The notes under the pieces are model-generated. The model did no database searches, had not been told where the DNA came from, and was given only the letters and a program-made list of their open reading frames with translations. Below are positions 23,307-33,288 of a stretch of DNA of 64,000 nt, piece after piece; position 1 is the first letter of the stretch, and every line of letters starts with the position of its first letter. The position numbers and the translations under genes are program-made. Source of the DNA: Cydia pomonella (Eukaryota > Arthropoda > Insecta > Lepidoptera > Tortricidae); assembly GCF_033807575.1 (NCBI RefSeq), contig NC_084704.1:9323056-9387055 (forward strand), in the 5' to 3' direction.

Positions 23307-23900
23307 GGTTGTCAACGTAGTGATTATATGCTCTTTGAGGTTGTCAATGGCGGACCGGTCTAGGGTGTAAGGGTGTGAGTATAAGTAGTATAACACGTAA
23401 GTATACTAAGTACTGATGTTTACTCCCGCCCGTCCCTATAAGAAAAATCTACTTTTATAAAAAAAAAAAGAAATATTATGTATGTATATTTTCGACAAGC
23501 ACTGAACGTGCGCAACTTGCAAAAAGATGAGCGTAAGCGAGCAAGAATCATAAATAAGTAATTGTGGGTAGCTAAGTTCGCCCGATTCTTCCGCACAAAG
23601 CGCGGGCCGCATACAATAGCACTGCCTGAACAACATGAAGGTCAAAAAGGTTACTCAAAACAAACCCGGATCAACCTTCCAATCTCGTTCGACATCTCGA
23701 CCGAGATTGCATAAATCGAGATTTCCTATCTACGAGATTTAATCTCAAAAATTCATGCGAGATTTTGTGAGATTTCCAAATTGCGAGTTCGAGATTGCAT
23801 TCCCTAGAACCGAGGCTCCTCCTTTACAAAACGTCAAGATAAGTATTTCAAGTTGAACATCTATGGTAGCCAACAAAGTGGTATAGAATTTTTTTAATGA
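23307..23900. other. Unrecognised region with a CGAGATT-rich cluster
   Basis: At 23,675-23,800 the motif AATCTCG or CGAGATT and near variants recur about nine times on both strands within 130 bases. The rest shows nothing recognisable. Confidence 0.45.
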
Positions 23901-23904
23901 AAAA

Positions 23905-24018
23905 AGGTTCTTTTTTATACTACGTCGGTGGCAAACAAGCACACGACCTGCCTGATGTTAAGCAGTCACGGTAGCCTATGGACGCCTGCAATTCCAGTTC
24001 AGAGGTGTACGCGTTGCC
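23905..24018 (+). mobile_element. Common lepidopteran-type LINE 3'-end fragment
   Basis: The run CGTCGGTGGCAAACAAGCAC, then CCTGCCTGATG, AAGCAGTCACGGTAGCC, GACGCCTGCAATTCCAG and GTACGCGTTGCC is a pattern I recall as very abundant in moth and butterfly genomes. It has no coding capacity. It lies about 160 bp upstream of the cuticle gene's TATA box. Confidence 0.55.
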
Positions 24019-24174
24019 TTTTGGTGAGTGAGATAATACACTTAATTATAATCCGGTGCGGAACTGTGAATTAATTATAGGGACATCAAGTGTAGATACG
24101 GGATTCTATTATCGCCCCGGGCTGGAGTTCACGGTCGCGTCGTCTATGCAGCTCCAAGTGAAAGGGTGCGCCGG

Positions 24175-24202
24175 TATAAAAGCTCCCAACACTTCTCATC
24201 AG
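24175..24202 (+). promoter_or_regulatory. Core promoter of the RR-2 cuticle gene (TATA and initiator)
   Basis: TATAAAAG at 24,175-24,182 is followed by TCAG at 24,199-24,202, 24-26 bp downstream, the usual TATA-to-start spacing in insects. The start codon lies 36 bp past the TCAG. A strong TATA box fits the sharp, stage-specific expression typical of cuticle genes. Confidence 0.75.
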
Positions 24203-24237
24203 ACATCATTCAACACACTCGATCAACACACCACACA

Positions 24238-25097
24238 ATGGCATTCAAGGTATAATAATATGCCTATTACGACTACAAGCCTCTGTACTAATACATTACT
24301 AATTAATTATGTAAATTAAAATGAATCTAGAGATCAAATCCGTCACGTCAAACAGTGTTAGAATTGATTAGCCATCGATGGATAGCGAAGTTTGATTGAC
24401 GTAAACATTAATAAACGAGAATTCACTAAACTATTGAATAACAGTTACAATTCACAAATCAATCGTTCACAGATTCGCTCAATAATTCAGTACATCAAAT
24501 GTTTGTTTACAGTTTGTGGTACTCGCTTGCTTCGTAGCGGCCGCTAGCGCGGGGGTAGTCCCCGTCGGCCCGGCCTACCACGCCGCTCCTTTGGCCTACG
24601 CCGCCGCACCAGCTTACCACGCCGGTCCCGTCGCTTACGCTGCCCCCGTCGCCAAAGCCGTCGAAGAGTACGATGCGCACCCACAATACAGCTTCGCCTA
24701 TGACGTGCAGGACGGTTTAACCGGAGACTCCAAGACCCAGCACGAAACCCGCGATGGTGATGTCGTACAGGGCTCCTACTCCGTGGTTGACCCCGATGGC
24801 ACCAAGCGCACTGTCGAGTACACCGCTGACCCGCACAACGGATTCAACGCAGTGGTTCACCGCGAGCCTGTTGCCGTGAAGGTTGCCGCTCCTGTAGTAG
24901 CCAAGGTCGCCGCCCCCGTGGCCTACCACGCTGCCCCCGTCGTACACGCCGCTCCCGTGGCCAAGCTCGCATACGCCGCCGCCCCCGTAGTGCACGCCGC
25001 CCCGGTTGCCAAGCTCGCCGCTCCAGTCGCCTACCACTCTGCCCCCGTCTACCACGCCGCTCCCGCCGCATACTCTGCCCCTCTGTACCACCACTAA
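24238..25097 (+). CDS. RR-2 cuticle protein (CPR family), two exons
   Basis: This gene encodes a secreted structural protein of the exoskeleton that binds chitin through an extended Rebers-Riddiford domain. Exon 1 (24,238-24,249) encodes only MAFK. The intron has GTATAATA and TTTACAG borders, and exon 2 is 24,513-25,097. The short first exon ending inside the signal peptide is classic for this family. The product is 198 residues. The signal peptide is MAFKFVVLACFVAAASA, residues 1-17. Residues 18-53 are Ala/Pro/Tyr/His-rich. The RR-2 domain is residues 54-123 (VEEYDAHPQYSFAYDVQDG ... GSYSVVDPDGTKRTVEYTAD ... GFNAVV). The C-terminal part repeats AAPV and YHAAP motifs. The coding sequence is far more GC-rich than its surroundings. 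Two long minus-strand frames over it are shadows caused by this bias. I see no AATAAA close downstream. Confidence 0.95.
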
Positions 25098-25545
25098 GCG
25101 ATAGCGATGCCAAAACGTAGAATTAAGTTTTATACATTAGCTGATACTACGCTTAAAGTGTGATTTACGATAGAAAATATAATTACATTTTTATTTTCTA
25201 CATGTTTGTTTAACTTTTCTTTTCTCAGTGTCAGTTTACGACGTTATAGGTTCTACGTTAGCTGAGGCCACATCATAATTTTTAATGCTGTGTTAATGCT
25301 ATATAAGTAGGTATATGATGTAGTATAGTATCATACATATCGAACAATTCCTTCGTAGTTGAACTAGCAAATGCATATTAGGTATGCATACACGTATGGC
25401 CTGGTTTTTGTTCCGAGAGTAGGTGGAATCTGCATTATACATACACACAGAAAGTAATATCATAGTAGGAATTTGAATGATACCTACCAAAATTACAAAA
25501 TAATACATAAACCAAATTCCATATTCACACCATGATTCAGGTAGG
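25098..25545. other. 3' flank of the cuticle gene
   Basis: AT-rich sequence holding the 3' untranslated region, whose end is not clear because no AATAAA is near. No further gene. Confidence 0.5.
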
Positions 25546-25548
25546 TAC

Positions 25549-25697
25549 AGCCAGTGTTGGCCAAACGTTAATTGCAATTAACCATAAACCATTACAAATT
25601 GAACTGTACACCGTAACGGACGATTACATTTTACGGTTCAATTTGTAATGGTTAAAGGTCAAATGCATTACGTTTCGGCAAAACTGCGTACAGCCAG
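25549..25697. mobile_element. Foldback MITE
   Basis: ACCATTACAAATTGAACTGT near 25,588 is mirrored by ACGGTTCAATTTGTAATGGT near 25,633. CAGTGTTGGCC at the left end is a common start for such elements. The arms enclose a short loop. Confidence 0.6.
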
Positions 25698-25849
25698 GAT
25701 CTGAAAGTGTGTTAATTACAGCCTAAACTACCCTTTGATTATGTGGTCGTATCAAAAATACACGCTGTACGACAATGGTTAATAGTTAATACAAGCTGTT
25801 ATCTTCATCGACAAAACAGCGATTGCTTTTAAGCAGTGTCTTACCTGAG

Positions 25850-25980
25850 CGAATAACTCGCGAACGCGAAGCGGCGCGGCGCGGGTGAATTCAAACCTTT
25901 GATACCTATGGAAGTGTCCTACATGGGCGATCTCCGAATGCCGTTGGCCCGCCGCGTCGCATTCGCGAGTCATCGCCCAC
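25850..25980. mobile_element. GC-rich foldback element
   Basis: ACTCGCGAACGCGAAGCGGCG at the left is mirrored by GCGTCGCATTCGCGAGT at the right, around a centre containing GAAGTGTCCTACATGGGCG. No coding capacity. Confidence 0.55.
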
Positions 25981-26720
25981 GTAAGCCGCGCTGTTAGTTT
26001 CAGCACTTCAGCAGTCAAAAGTTGCTCTATTGTCCACGGTTGAAAAGAATTAGAAAAATATGCCCGTTTACGGAATTTCTCGCAGACGGGTTTGGCCGCA
26101 TTGACCTTACGCGAAGTTTTCTGGATTTTTTGGGGACAATCTAACCAAGCGACGATACTTACTTATATAAATAAATAGATAATATAAATAAACCTAGATT
26201 CGAACTCGGTACCTACCTCTTGCTGCGTAAGCTCACTAGTCAGTCACTGCCGATTAGGAAGCCATTAAGATATAAATATGTATAAGCAGTGGGAAGACGC
26301 TTGAGCGTTCGAGCATTCTCGGCTCCGTTCGGCTCAACATTTCTACGAGCAATTATGAGGGTTGGCAGTGTTGGCACAACTTGAAGGCCCTTTGCGTGCA
26401 CAAGTACAACCACAGATAAGATAATGACTTGAATTTTGATTACCCTACATAGCTGAAAGGGATAGTGCCATACATTAGAAAGAGACAGCATTATTTGTCC
26501 CTGGATCGCTGTCAAACTTCGATTTTGTAGGAAGTGTCATTTCTGTACGGTATCAGTAGTACTATTATTTATTTATTCTGTGATATAAGTAAGAAAAGTT
26601 ACGGCCTTGGGGTAGTTGGGGTTCACTTTATTTCCTGAAATCCAGGGCAGGGAGGGAAAGGGACACATACAGAGAATGAAAAACAGCAAGCAACAAAATA
26701 AATATGGCAAAGGATGTGTT
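25981..26720. other. Repeat-like region without a gene
   Basis: A stretch at 26,295-26,545 (TTGAGCGTTCGAGCATTCTCG, GGCTCAACATTTCTACGAGC, TTGGCAGTGTTGGCAC) looks like interspersed repeat sequence but has only one copy here. No supported gene. Confidence 0.4.
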
Positions 26721-26727
26721 CACTTAC

Positions 26728-27546
26728 GATGGAGCTTCAAGCAACCTTGATATTTCCCTTGTTCCCACGACCCGCACGCCCTTCCAGCTGCGTCTGCAAT
26801 AATGCACTTTATTTCATTTCGCAACTTGTCCCAATCAAACACGTAAGCGGCATATAAATGAACCTTACGTACTTTGTTGAGCTTTGGAAACCATCTATAA
26901 CAAGTTGAGCGCATTCATTAAAAAATATATTTCTAAATATACTTACTTGTCCTGCCTGACAAGATTGGTTTGCGAGCAAGGCCTGTCGACTTCCTTAGAA
27001 AGACATGACGCTTCATAATAGGGTTGTTTCCAATTTTTTGAAACGCTTGTATTACGTTCTATATTAACTAAAAGTGGCCCTAAAATTCAACTTTTATACT
27101 AAAAACGGCTTTAAATATGTTAAATTAACAAAATATATTATGACAGATGCTTTCGCGCCCAAAACGCTCTTTGAAAATTGTATGACGTCACCATAGACAT
27201 ACAATATAACGACGTCACAGTTTATGGTTTGACACATGAACTACATACACACGTAGAAGATACGAACTGTCAACTGACATTTGTCATTTGTTGTTTATCG
27301 GCTACCTGTCAACAGTGTCAATCCGAGAGTTGTGACGTCATCAGAATCTTCAATGACGTTTCGAGTTTGGTCACGTGACGTGTGCCGACAGATATTTTAA
27401 ATTAAATATTTACAAAAATATGGTCATTACAGGTCCCCTAAAAGTAGTTTAACATGTTCTTATAATCAAAAGAATTTATTGGGATACAATCTGCCCTAAG
27501 ATTTGTAGATGGAAACAACCCTATTGCGCATGTGTGGTCTGACGCC
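26728..27546 (-). pseudogene. Candidate remnant exons of an unrecognised protein, split by an M2 MITE
   Basis: On the minus strand, a possible exon at 26,894-26,728 is bordered by TTATAG and GTAAGTG and is open for 55 codons (KWFPKLNKVRKVHLYAAYV, FDWDKLRNEIKC, ACGSWEQGKYQGCLKLH). The sequence ahead of it (27,016-26,947) ends in a GTAAGTAT donor with matching phase and reads SCLSKEVDRPCSQTNLVRQD. A TTTCCAG acceptor lies at 27,547, on the far side of the M2 MITE (27,017-27,525), which would have split this exon. I do not recognise the protein. The splice-phase agreement may be chance. If real, it is a broken gene or part of one reaching outside these exons. Confidence 0.25.
27017..27525. mobile_element. 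M2 MITE, complete copy
   Basis: AATAGGGTTGTTTCCA at the left end is mirrored exactly by TGGAAACAACCCTATT at the right. The interior is rich in TGACGTCA-like sites (at least four GACGTCA/TGACGTC) and carries TTCGCGCCCAAAACGCTC and GGTCACGTGACGTG. It has an extra ~25 bp relative to the 35.4-kb copy. No coding capacity. Confidence 0.85.
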
Positions 27547-28672
27547 CTGGAAATAGATACCAGTTATAAATATAAAAATATTTTGCTACAGTAACATTGC
27601 TCCTATCTGACTTTGTCTATTCAACTTTGGGAACAAATAAAATCATTTTTATCAAATATTTTGATTTATGTCACACTACCATTATGTCAAATTATTATTA
27701 TTTTATGTAAATTATTACCTATTTCAGTTTGTCTTTGTCTATGTTCATAAAATCTATGGAGGTCAGAGGCACATATACCCTCCATAAAGCCTTGCACTTG
27801 GGTCAGGCCGGTTAGAACATAGACAAAAGTCTGCAATGTCAATGCTGTGAAAGTCATTGACGCAAAACTTCATTTTCAAAACTATCAGTTTTCATGCGAC
27901 TGACATGTCTCTCGTTTTCATATAAAATAATTTTGGGGGGTTGTCGTTGAGATTCAAGATGGCGAACACGTCTCTAGAATATTTTTTTGTGTTTTGCTCA
28001 TTCATGTAGTTTAAAGTGTAATATTGATAGCTTATTATGCAGTGAACTATCGTAGAAGTGTGCAGCTAATGAAAAACTAATCTTGAAACGCGTTTAACCA
28101 TATTTTAATCAACACCCGGCAATCCATCGTGGCTTTTAGTAAAGTCCAGCTATCTCTTTACTAAAAGCAACTACCGAACAACGTCATGCTCTACGAGCAC
28201 ACTTAAAACTTACAACATAACTTGACATTGGCAAAATCATCATAGATTTGATGGAAGCCATATTTTAAAAGAAGAAGAAGATAATTAAATAACGATTTAT
28301 GTTCTTTAAATAGATTTATTGATTAATTTATAAAATTAAAAATCCACCGCATAGTATCTCCGCTCAGACTCGGTTAAAGTTTAATCCATTGTACTAAACT
28401 AAGAAATAACTATTATTTCAAGGTAAGAAATATTTTAATCTATAAATAAAATAAGTGTACTATTGCCAAATTCAAATACATAAATTTAATCTTACCACCC
28501 TCTTAAGTCCCACGGACGCCCTATCGCATCCAAAATTATAATCAAAATTCATCGTAGATGTAAAATTTAGTTTTAGCTGGCAATTTAGAACTCTGGTAGC
28601 TATTAGCAAGGTTAGTAATTAGGGGCATAGGTTATAGTATTGTTTAAAATGTGACTGTTTTGTTTTAGAGGG
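27526..28672. other. Intergenic region with one small foldback
   Basis: A short inverted repeat at 27,735-27,827 (TTGTCTATGTTC mirrored as GAACATAGACAA, with CTATGGAGG/CCTCCATA inside) is the only structure seen. The rest is AT-rich with no supported gene. Confidence 0.45.
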
Positions 28673-28677
28673 TGAAC

Positions 28678-28878
28678 TTTTAAAGTAGAGGAATTGCACG
28701 GTGGATTGATAACACACAACTCGAAATAACTTTTGTCGATTTTATTATATAATTATTAAATTATATTTTCATGTTTGTAAACACGTCTTTTCTTTTGACA
28801 ACTGACACCAGTTCTAAATTTGAATATTATAGGCTAGGTATTTTGCTACGCAATCACCATAAAGGTTGCACCTTAACA
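28678..28878 (-). repeat. copia 3' LTR
   Basis: 201 bp, matching the 5' LTR base for base by eye. The pol stop codon (28,873-28,875) uses the first bases of this LTR. Confidence 0.92.
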
Positions 28879-31800
28879 CCTTCTCTCGTTGAAAAGACCT
28901 AGCTCGCTGATCAACTTTTCCAGTCTTGGTCTAGCAAGTGGCTTCGTAAATATGTCAGCCAGCTGTAACTCAGTGCTTATTCGCTGCACGTTTAAGTTTC
29001 CGTTGGCTACTAGCTCTCGAACAAAGAAATGGCGTATGCGTATGTGCTTAGTTCTCCGATGAAACTCTGGGTTTTCAGCTAGGCGCACAGCTGCCTCATT
29101 GTCCACATATAATACTGGGAGCCCTTCCGTTTTCACTAAACCACCGATAAGGCGACTCAGCCAAACACTCTCTCTTGCTGCCTCGCTAGCCGCGACTATT
29201 TCGGCCTCTGTAGTTGAAATCGCCACGCTTGATTGCCTCTGGCTAAGCCACGACACTGCTCCACCAGCATAAAGACATAGAACTCCAGATGTCGATCTTC
29301 CAGTTGTGGTATCACCACCATGATCGGCGTCACTATAGCATTCTATTTGGCCTTTTCTATAGTCCTTTTTGTAAATAATGCCCATATCTGGAGCATACTT
29401 CAGATAGCGTAGTATTCTTTTCAATCTAACACAATCTGCTTGTGTTGGTTTTTCAAGACTCCTAGACACCACACTCACAGCATATGCGATGTCAGGTCTT
29501 GTACCAACCATGAGATATGCAAGTGCTCCGACCACCTGTCTATAATTGGTTAAGAAGTAATCTTCAGCCTTCTCTGCTTGTAGACTAGTATCTATCTTCT
29601 GAGGTCTTTGGCATGCATCATCTTTCACTATTGGAGTGGTCACTGGTTTGCAATCTTGCATTCCGAATCTCTGCAAAATCTTCTTTGCATAAGCTGTCTG
29701 ATGTATCCTTACATCACCATCTTCTCTGGTTTCGATTTCTATTCCTAAGAAATGTGAAATTGGCTTTGAAGTGATTTTGAATTTTCTGCTTATTTGCTCA
29801 AGAAATTCCTTAATTACGTCCTCACTTGAGCCAGCGATTAGACCATCGTCAACATAGAGGGCCACAATTAGCTTTCCTTTCGCATTCTCTCTCTTAAATA
29901 GGCAAGGATCAGCCTCACTGACTTCGAGACCTATTTTCATAAGGAATTCTAAAATGGTCCGATTCCAGCAACGAGGAGCTTGCTTAAGACCGTAAAGGCT
30001 TTTCTTTAATAAACAAACTCGACCCGTACCGTCGTCATACCCTTCAGGCTGTTTCATGTATATCTCTTCATCAGATAGAGAGCCATAAAGAAAAGCTGTG
30101 GAGACATCGAACTGACTTAGCTTCAAGCCTTCACTAGCCGTTATAGATAGCAGGGCTCTGACTGTCGCCATCTTGGCTACTGGGCTGAATGTCTGGTCGT
30201 AGTCCTCTCCCTTTTTTTGTTTAAATCCTTTTACAACAAGTCTAGCTTTATACTTGTCTATGGATCCGTCAGGGTTCATTTTGATCCGAAAGACCCATTT
30301 GTACGGAAGTGCCTTGCGGTTAGGCGGTAAATCACACAATGTCCAGACATTGTTTTGCTCTAAGGAGGCCATTTCACTTCTCATTGCATCAATCCACTGC
30401 TGTCTGTCTTTTCTCGACACAGCGTCCTTGTAGCTTGTCGGAAAATCTTCTGATACAACTGAGCAGATGAAATCGTCATATCTTTCAGGTCTTTTGATCG
30501 AGTTTCGATCCCTCAGGTCGTACCTTGGTTCTTCTATAACGATTGGTTCCTCTATAACGGTCGATTTATCGTTTTCTTCTGCATCGTAAAACTCAGATTC
30601 ACCTTGACCATATTCTGCCTGATCGTGGGCTTCCTGTTCACGATCTTCTTGGCCGTAATCTTGGTCGCAATAATCCTGGCCTTGGTCTCCTGTACACTCT
30701 CCCTCTAGATCATGGCTAGGGTTGGCTCGGACCTCAGGTACATTCTCAATATCACATTGAACTGGTTCGGCTTGATCCATTCGTTCCTCGGGATGGATTA
30801 CGGTTTGTTCCGGTGTTTCACGTTCATTGAAGATTGCTCCCTCTGTTTCTATTGGTGTTTGACAAGTATCTTCTGAGCCAATTGATATTTTAAATTCCAC
30901 TTCACTTGCAAACGTAATATCTCGAGAGCGGTTGGTTTTCGTTCCGTCCCAAATACGATAACCGTCATTGTTTTCATAGCCGATGAGAATTCCTTTTATG
31001 GCCTTTTTGCTGAGTTTTTTCCTGCACTGTTTGGGGATATGAGCATAGCACTGACTCCCTATGACTCGCAGGTGAGAAATTTTAGGCTTTTTTCCAAACC
31101 ATAGCTCATATGGACTTTTATCTTTGACTTTGGTGGGTCCCGTCCTATTCAGGACATAGGCTGCTGTGTTTATAAGTTCAGCCCAAAGTTTTTGCGGGAG
31201 CTCACCTCTGGCGTGCAGCCAGGTCCTTGCGGCTTCGACTAGGGTGCGATTCTCGCGCTCGCTACAACCACTTTGTTCTGGTGTGTACGGCATGGTGAAA
31301 CGCTGCTGGATCCCGTGTGCATTTAATATCTTTCTGACATCTTCGTTGTCAAACTCTCCTCCGTTGTCACTCAGTAAATATTTGACAGAGTGGCCGGTAG
31401 TCTTTGTTTCGTTGAGCATCAATTTCAATTTGTCTTTGACTTCTGACTTGTGACGCATGAAGTAGACTAGGCGGTATGAAGAGAAGTCATCCTTGAAGAG
31501 CACGAAGTATCTGAATTTCTGTCCACTGGGATGTTCGAATGGTCCGCATACGTCCGTATGTATCAACTCACCAGGAGTTGTTGCTCTTTCTCTTCTCCCA
31601 AATGGCAATCTATGAGCCTTACCGAATATGCATGCCTCGCACTTACCATTATCTTCAGGTAAGTTAATCCCGAACTCTCTCTTGACTAGAGCCTTGACAT
31701 GTCTCTTGTCTTGGTGAGCAAAGCGTTCATGATAAACTTGCAGCATATTGGTGCCTGTGATTGCGTTCACTTCAATTGAGTTAGATATTTTTGAAGGAGT

Positions 31801-32748
31801 GATTGTCTTCAGTTGCAGTTTATATAAACCCCCTTTAGGTTCTCTCTTGCCTACAATCTTTGTATCTCCATCAACATCTAGCTGACAACTTGTCGCGGTA
31901 GAAGTGAATAAACTATTCCGCACGTTGTCTTGAGCTGCCAAAGTAGAGAATAGATTTTTTGTCAGCGTTGGTACAAGCCAGACATCTTTCAATCGTATGG
32001 TTTCCTTCTTCTTGCCTATGATTGATTCCACCAAGACAATGCCTTTCCCTACTGCAGGATTCATTGTTCCGTCTGCTGTCTTCACAGATTGGTCATCAAA
32101 ATCAAATGGCTCGAACTCTTGAAATATGTCTCTTCTAATGGTTATGTGCATCGTTGCTCCATTGTCAACATACCAATTTTCTATATCTTGAACTGCTGCC
32201 TTTGAACAGGCGTTGACTGCCATTAGCGTCATGCTTTGTACTTGCTTAGACGATGAGGCTGGTGCTGAGCTGCTTGGCTTTGGTGGTTTTCCATCCTTTA
32301 TCCATTTTTTGCAGTTCCTTACTCTATGTCCCATTTGTGAACAATAGTTGCACTTGACCTTCGCATCTTTCTTCTTTTTTGACTCTTGAGTTTGTTGGAT
32401 TACTAGTGTCTCTTGACTAGTAGTCCCTTCTTTGTTCTCCAGAGCTTTCTCATAGGAGCACAATTGAGTTGTCAAGTTTTCGACAGTTCTATCGGTCTTA
32501 TTCAGAAGTAACCAACTGGATTTGAACGCAAAGAATCTTTCGTCAAGAGTTTCTAATATCTTGCATATTAGTAACAGATCTGGGAGTTGGCCTGTGACAT
32601 CTGCTTTAGTCATCTCAACATTTAAATTGTTCCATATATTCTTCAGTTTCGACATGTGTGAGGAAACGTCATCGGATGGGTTTCGTTTAAAGTTAAAGAA
32701 TTCCATGCATAAATGGTACGACCTGTCTTCCCTCTGACCATCGAACAA
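28873..32748 (-). CDS. copia gag-pol polyprotein, 1,291-codon open frame
   Basis: Domains in order: rest of gag (1-130); zinc knuckle CX2CX4HX4C at 133-146; protease with DNGAT at 195-199 (Asn in place of the common Ser/Thr); GAG-pre-integrase zinc region around 339-372; integrase with D399, D461 and E497 (35 residues between the last two); acidic linker 620-745; reverse transcriptase from about 795 with YVDD at 965-968; RNase H from about 1,135 with YSDAD and TEAE, and the copia C-terminal TKHIRIRHFF and DIFTKP motifs. It is the full pol complement of a Ty1/copia element. The first codons are not a natural start, as the frame enters from the broken gag. No stop interrupts it. Two plus-strand frames over it are shadows. 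Confidence 0.92.
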   Translation of the reverse strand: MFDGQREDRSYHLCMEFFNFKRNPSDDVSSHMSKLKNIWNNLNVEMTKADVTGQLPDLLLICKILETLDERFFAFKSSWLLLNKTDRTVENLTTQLCSYEKALENKEGTTSQETLVIQQTQESKKKKDAKVKCNYCSQMGHRVRNCKKWIKDGKPPKPSSSAPASSSKQVQSMTLMAVNACSKAAVQDIENWYVDNGATMHITIRRDIFQEFEPFDFDDQSVKTADGTMNPAVGKGIVLVESIIGKKKETIRLKDVWLVPTLTKNLFSTLAAQDNVRNSLFTSTATSCQLDVDGDTKIVGKREPKGGLYKLQLKTITPSKISNSIEVNAITGTNMLQVYHERFAHQDKRHVKALVKREFGINLPEDNGKCEACIFGKAHRLPFGRRERATTPGELIHTDVCGPFEHPSGQKFRYFVLFKDDFSSYRLVYFMRHKSEVKDKLKLMLNETKTTGHSVKYLLSDNGGEFDNEDVRKILNAHGIQQRFTMPYTPEQSGCSERENRTLVEAARTWLHARGELPQKLWAELINTAAYVLNRTGPTKVKDKSPYELWFGKKPKISHLRVIGSQCYAHIPKQCRKKLSKKAIKGILIGYENNDGYRIWDGTKTNRSRDITFASEVEFKISIGSEDTCQTPIETEGAIFNERETPEQTVIHPEERMDQAEPVQCDIENVPEVRANPSHDLEGECTGDQGQDYCDQDYGQEDREQEAHDQAEYGQGESEFYDAEENDKSTVIEEPIVIEEPRYDLRDRNSIKRPERYDDFICSVVSEDFPTSYKDAVSRKDRQQWIDAMRSEMASLEQNNVWTLCDLPPNRKALPYKWVFRIKMNPDGSIDKYKARLVVKGFKQKKGEDYDQTFSPVAKMATVRALLSITASEGLKLSQFDVSTAFLYGSLSDEEIYMKQPEGYDDGTGRVCLLKKSLYGLKQAPRCWNRTILEFLMKIGLEVSEADPCLFKRENAKGKLIVALYVDDGLIAGSSEDVIKEFLEQISRKFKITSKPISHFLGIEIETREDGDVRIHQTAYAKKILQRFGMQDCKPVTTPIVKDDACQRPQKIDTSLQAEKAEDYFLTNYRQVVGALAYLMVGTRPDIAYAVSVVSRSLEKPTQADCVRLKRILRYLKYAPDMGIIYKKDYRKGQIECYSDADHGGDTTTGRSTSGVLCLYAGGAVSWLSQRQSSVAISTTEAEIVAASEAARESVWLSRLIGGLVKTEGLPVLYVDNEAAVRLAENPEFHRRTKHIRIRHFFVRELVANGNLNVQRISTELQLADIFTKPLARPRLEKLISELGLFNERRC

Positions 32749-33065
32749 GCGATGTAACTCCTAACATACGCTGTCTCAAATCGCATTATCTTCTGCAATG
32801 TGTCATCAGTCATATTCGTCGTTAGAATGAGAAGAGCGGCGCAATTTGCCTTGGTGTACCTTGCCAATGCCGCACTGTTCCTTGCAACCGCTGCTGCGTC
32901 ACCCGCTCCGTTTTGAAGAGGTTCTGGTTTATTCAGTTTGCCCTCCAAAACATCCGTTGCGTCTGCGGTGCTACGTAGTAATATACATATTTTGTATTTC
33001 CACGTCGTCCAGTTATTCTTCCCTTCTAGGTTGCCGATCGAATATTTGTTCGAAATAATTTCCAT
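32643..33065 (-). pseudogene. copia gag N-terminal part (frameshifted)
   Basis: I start it at the ATG at 33,065, outside the LTR; the longer upstream frame would begin inside the LTR. It begins MEIISNKYSIGNLEGKNNW with WTTWKYKICILL, typical of the copia gag N-terminus (a DUF4219/UBN2-like region). About 103 codons are gag-like, up to MRFETAY. The following ~37 codons are out of frame, and the gag sequence resumes in the downstream frame (ELHRLFDGQ). Comparison suggests a small deletion, roughly 7 bases, near 32,760-32,775. In an intact element the gag would assemble virus-like particles in the cytoplasm. Confidence 0.75.
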
Positions 33066-33082
33066 GGCTGAGCCGTATAACC

Positions 33083-33283
33083 TTTTAAAGTAGAGGAATT
33101 GCACGGTGGATTGATAACACACAACTCGAAATAACTTTTGTCGATTTTATTATATAATTATTAAATTATATTTTCATGTTTGTAAACACGTCTTTTCTTT
33201 TGACAACTGACACCAGTTCTAAATTTGAATATTATAGGCTAGGTATTTTGCTACGCAATCACCATAAAGGTTGCACCTTAACA
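33083..33283 (-). repeat. copia 5' LTR
   Basis: 201 bp. On the minus strand it is followed after 17 bp by the gag start codon at 33,065. One terminus reads TTTT where an inverted TGTT would be expected, in both LTRs. Confidence 0.92.
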
Positions 33284-33288
33284 TGAAC

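Larger units (their letters stand above)
28673..33288 (-). mobile_element. Ty1/copia LTR retrotransposon with target-site duplication
   Basis: Two 201-bp LTRs (28,678-28,878 and 33,083-33,283) appear identical and are bordered by the 5-bp duplication TGAAC (28,673-28,677 and 33,284-33,288). On the minus strand the LTR runs TGTTAAGG...CTTTAAAA. A purine tract GAGAGAAGG abuts the 3' LTR. GGTTATACGGCTCAGCC follows the 5' LTR at the primer-binding position, which may suit an internal initiator-tRNA-Met fragment as in copia, but this is not verified. Identical LTRs mean a recent insertion. The gag frame is broken, so this copy is probably not autonomous. Confidence 0.93.

Noticed and set aside
24717..25113. 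Long minus-strand frames over the cuticle gene
   Set aside because: They are the Gly/Arg-rich shadows of the GC-biased Ala/Pro/Val codons of the cuticle protein.
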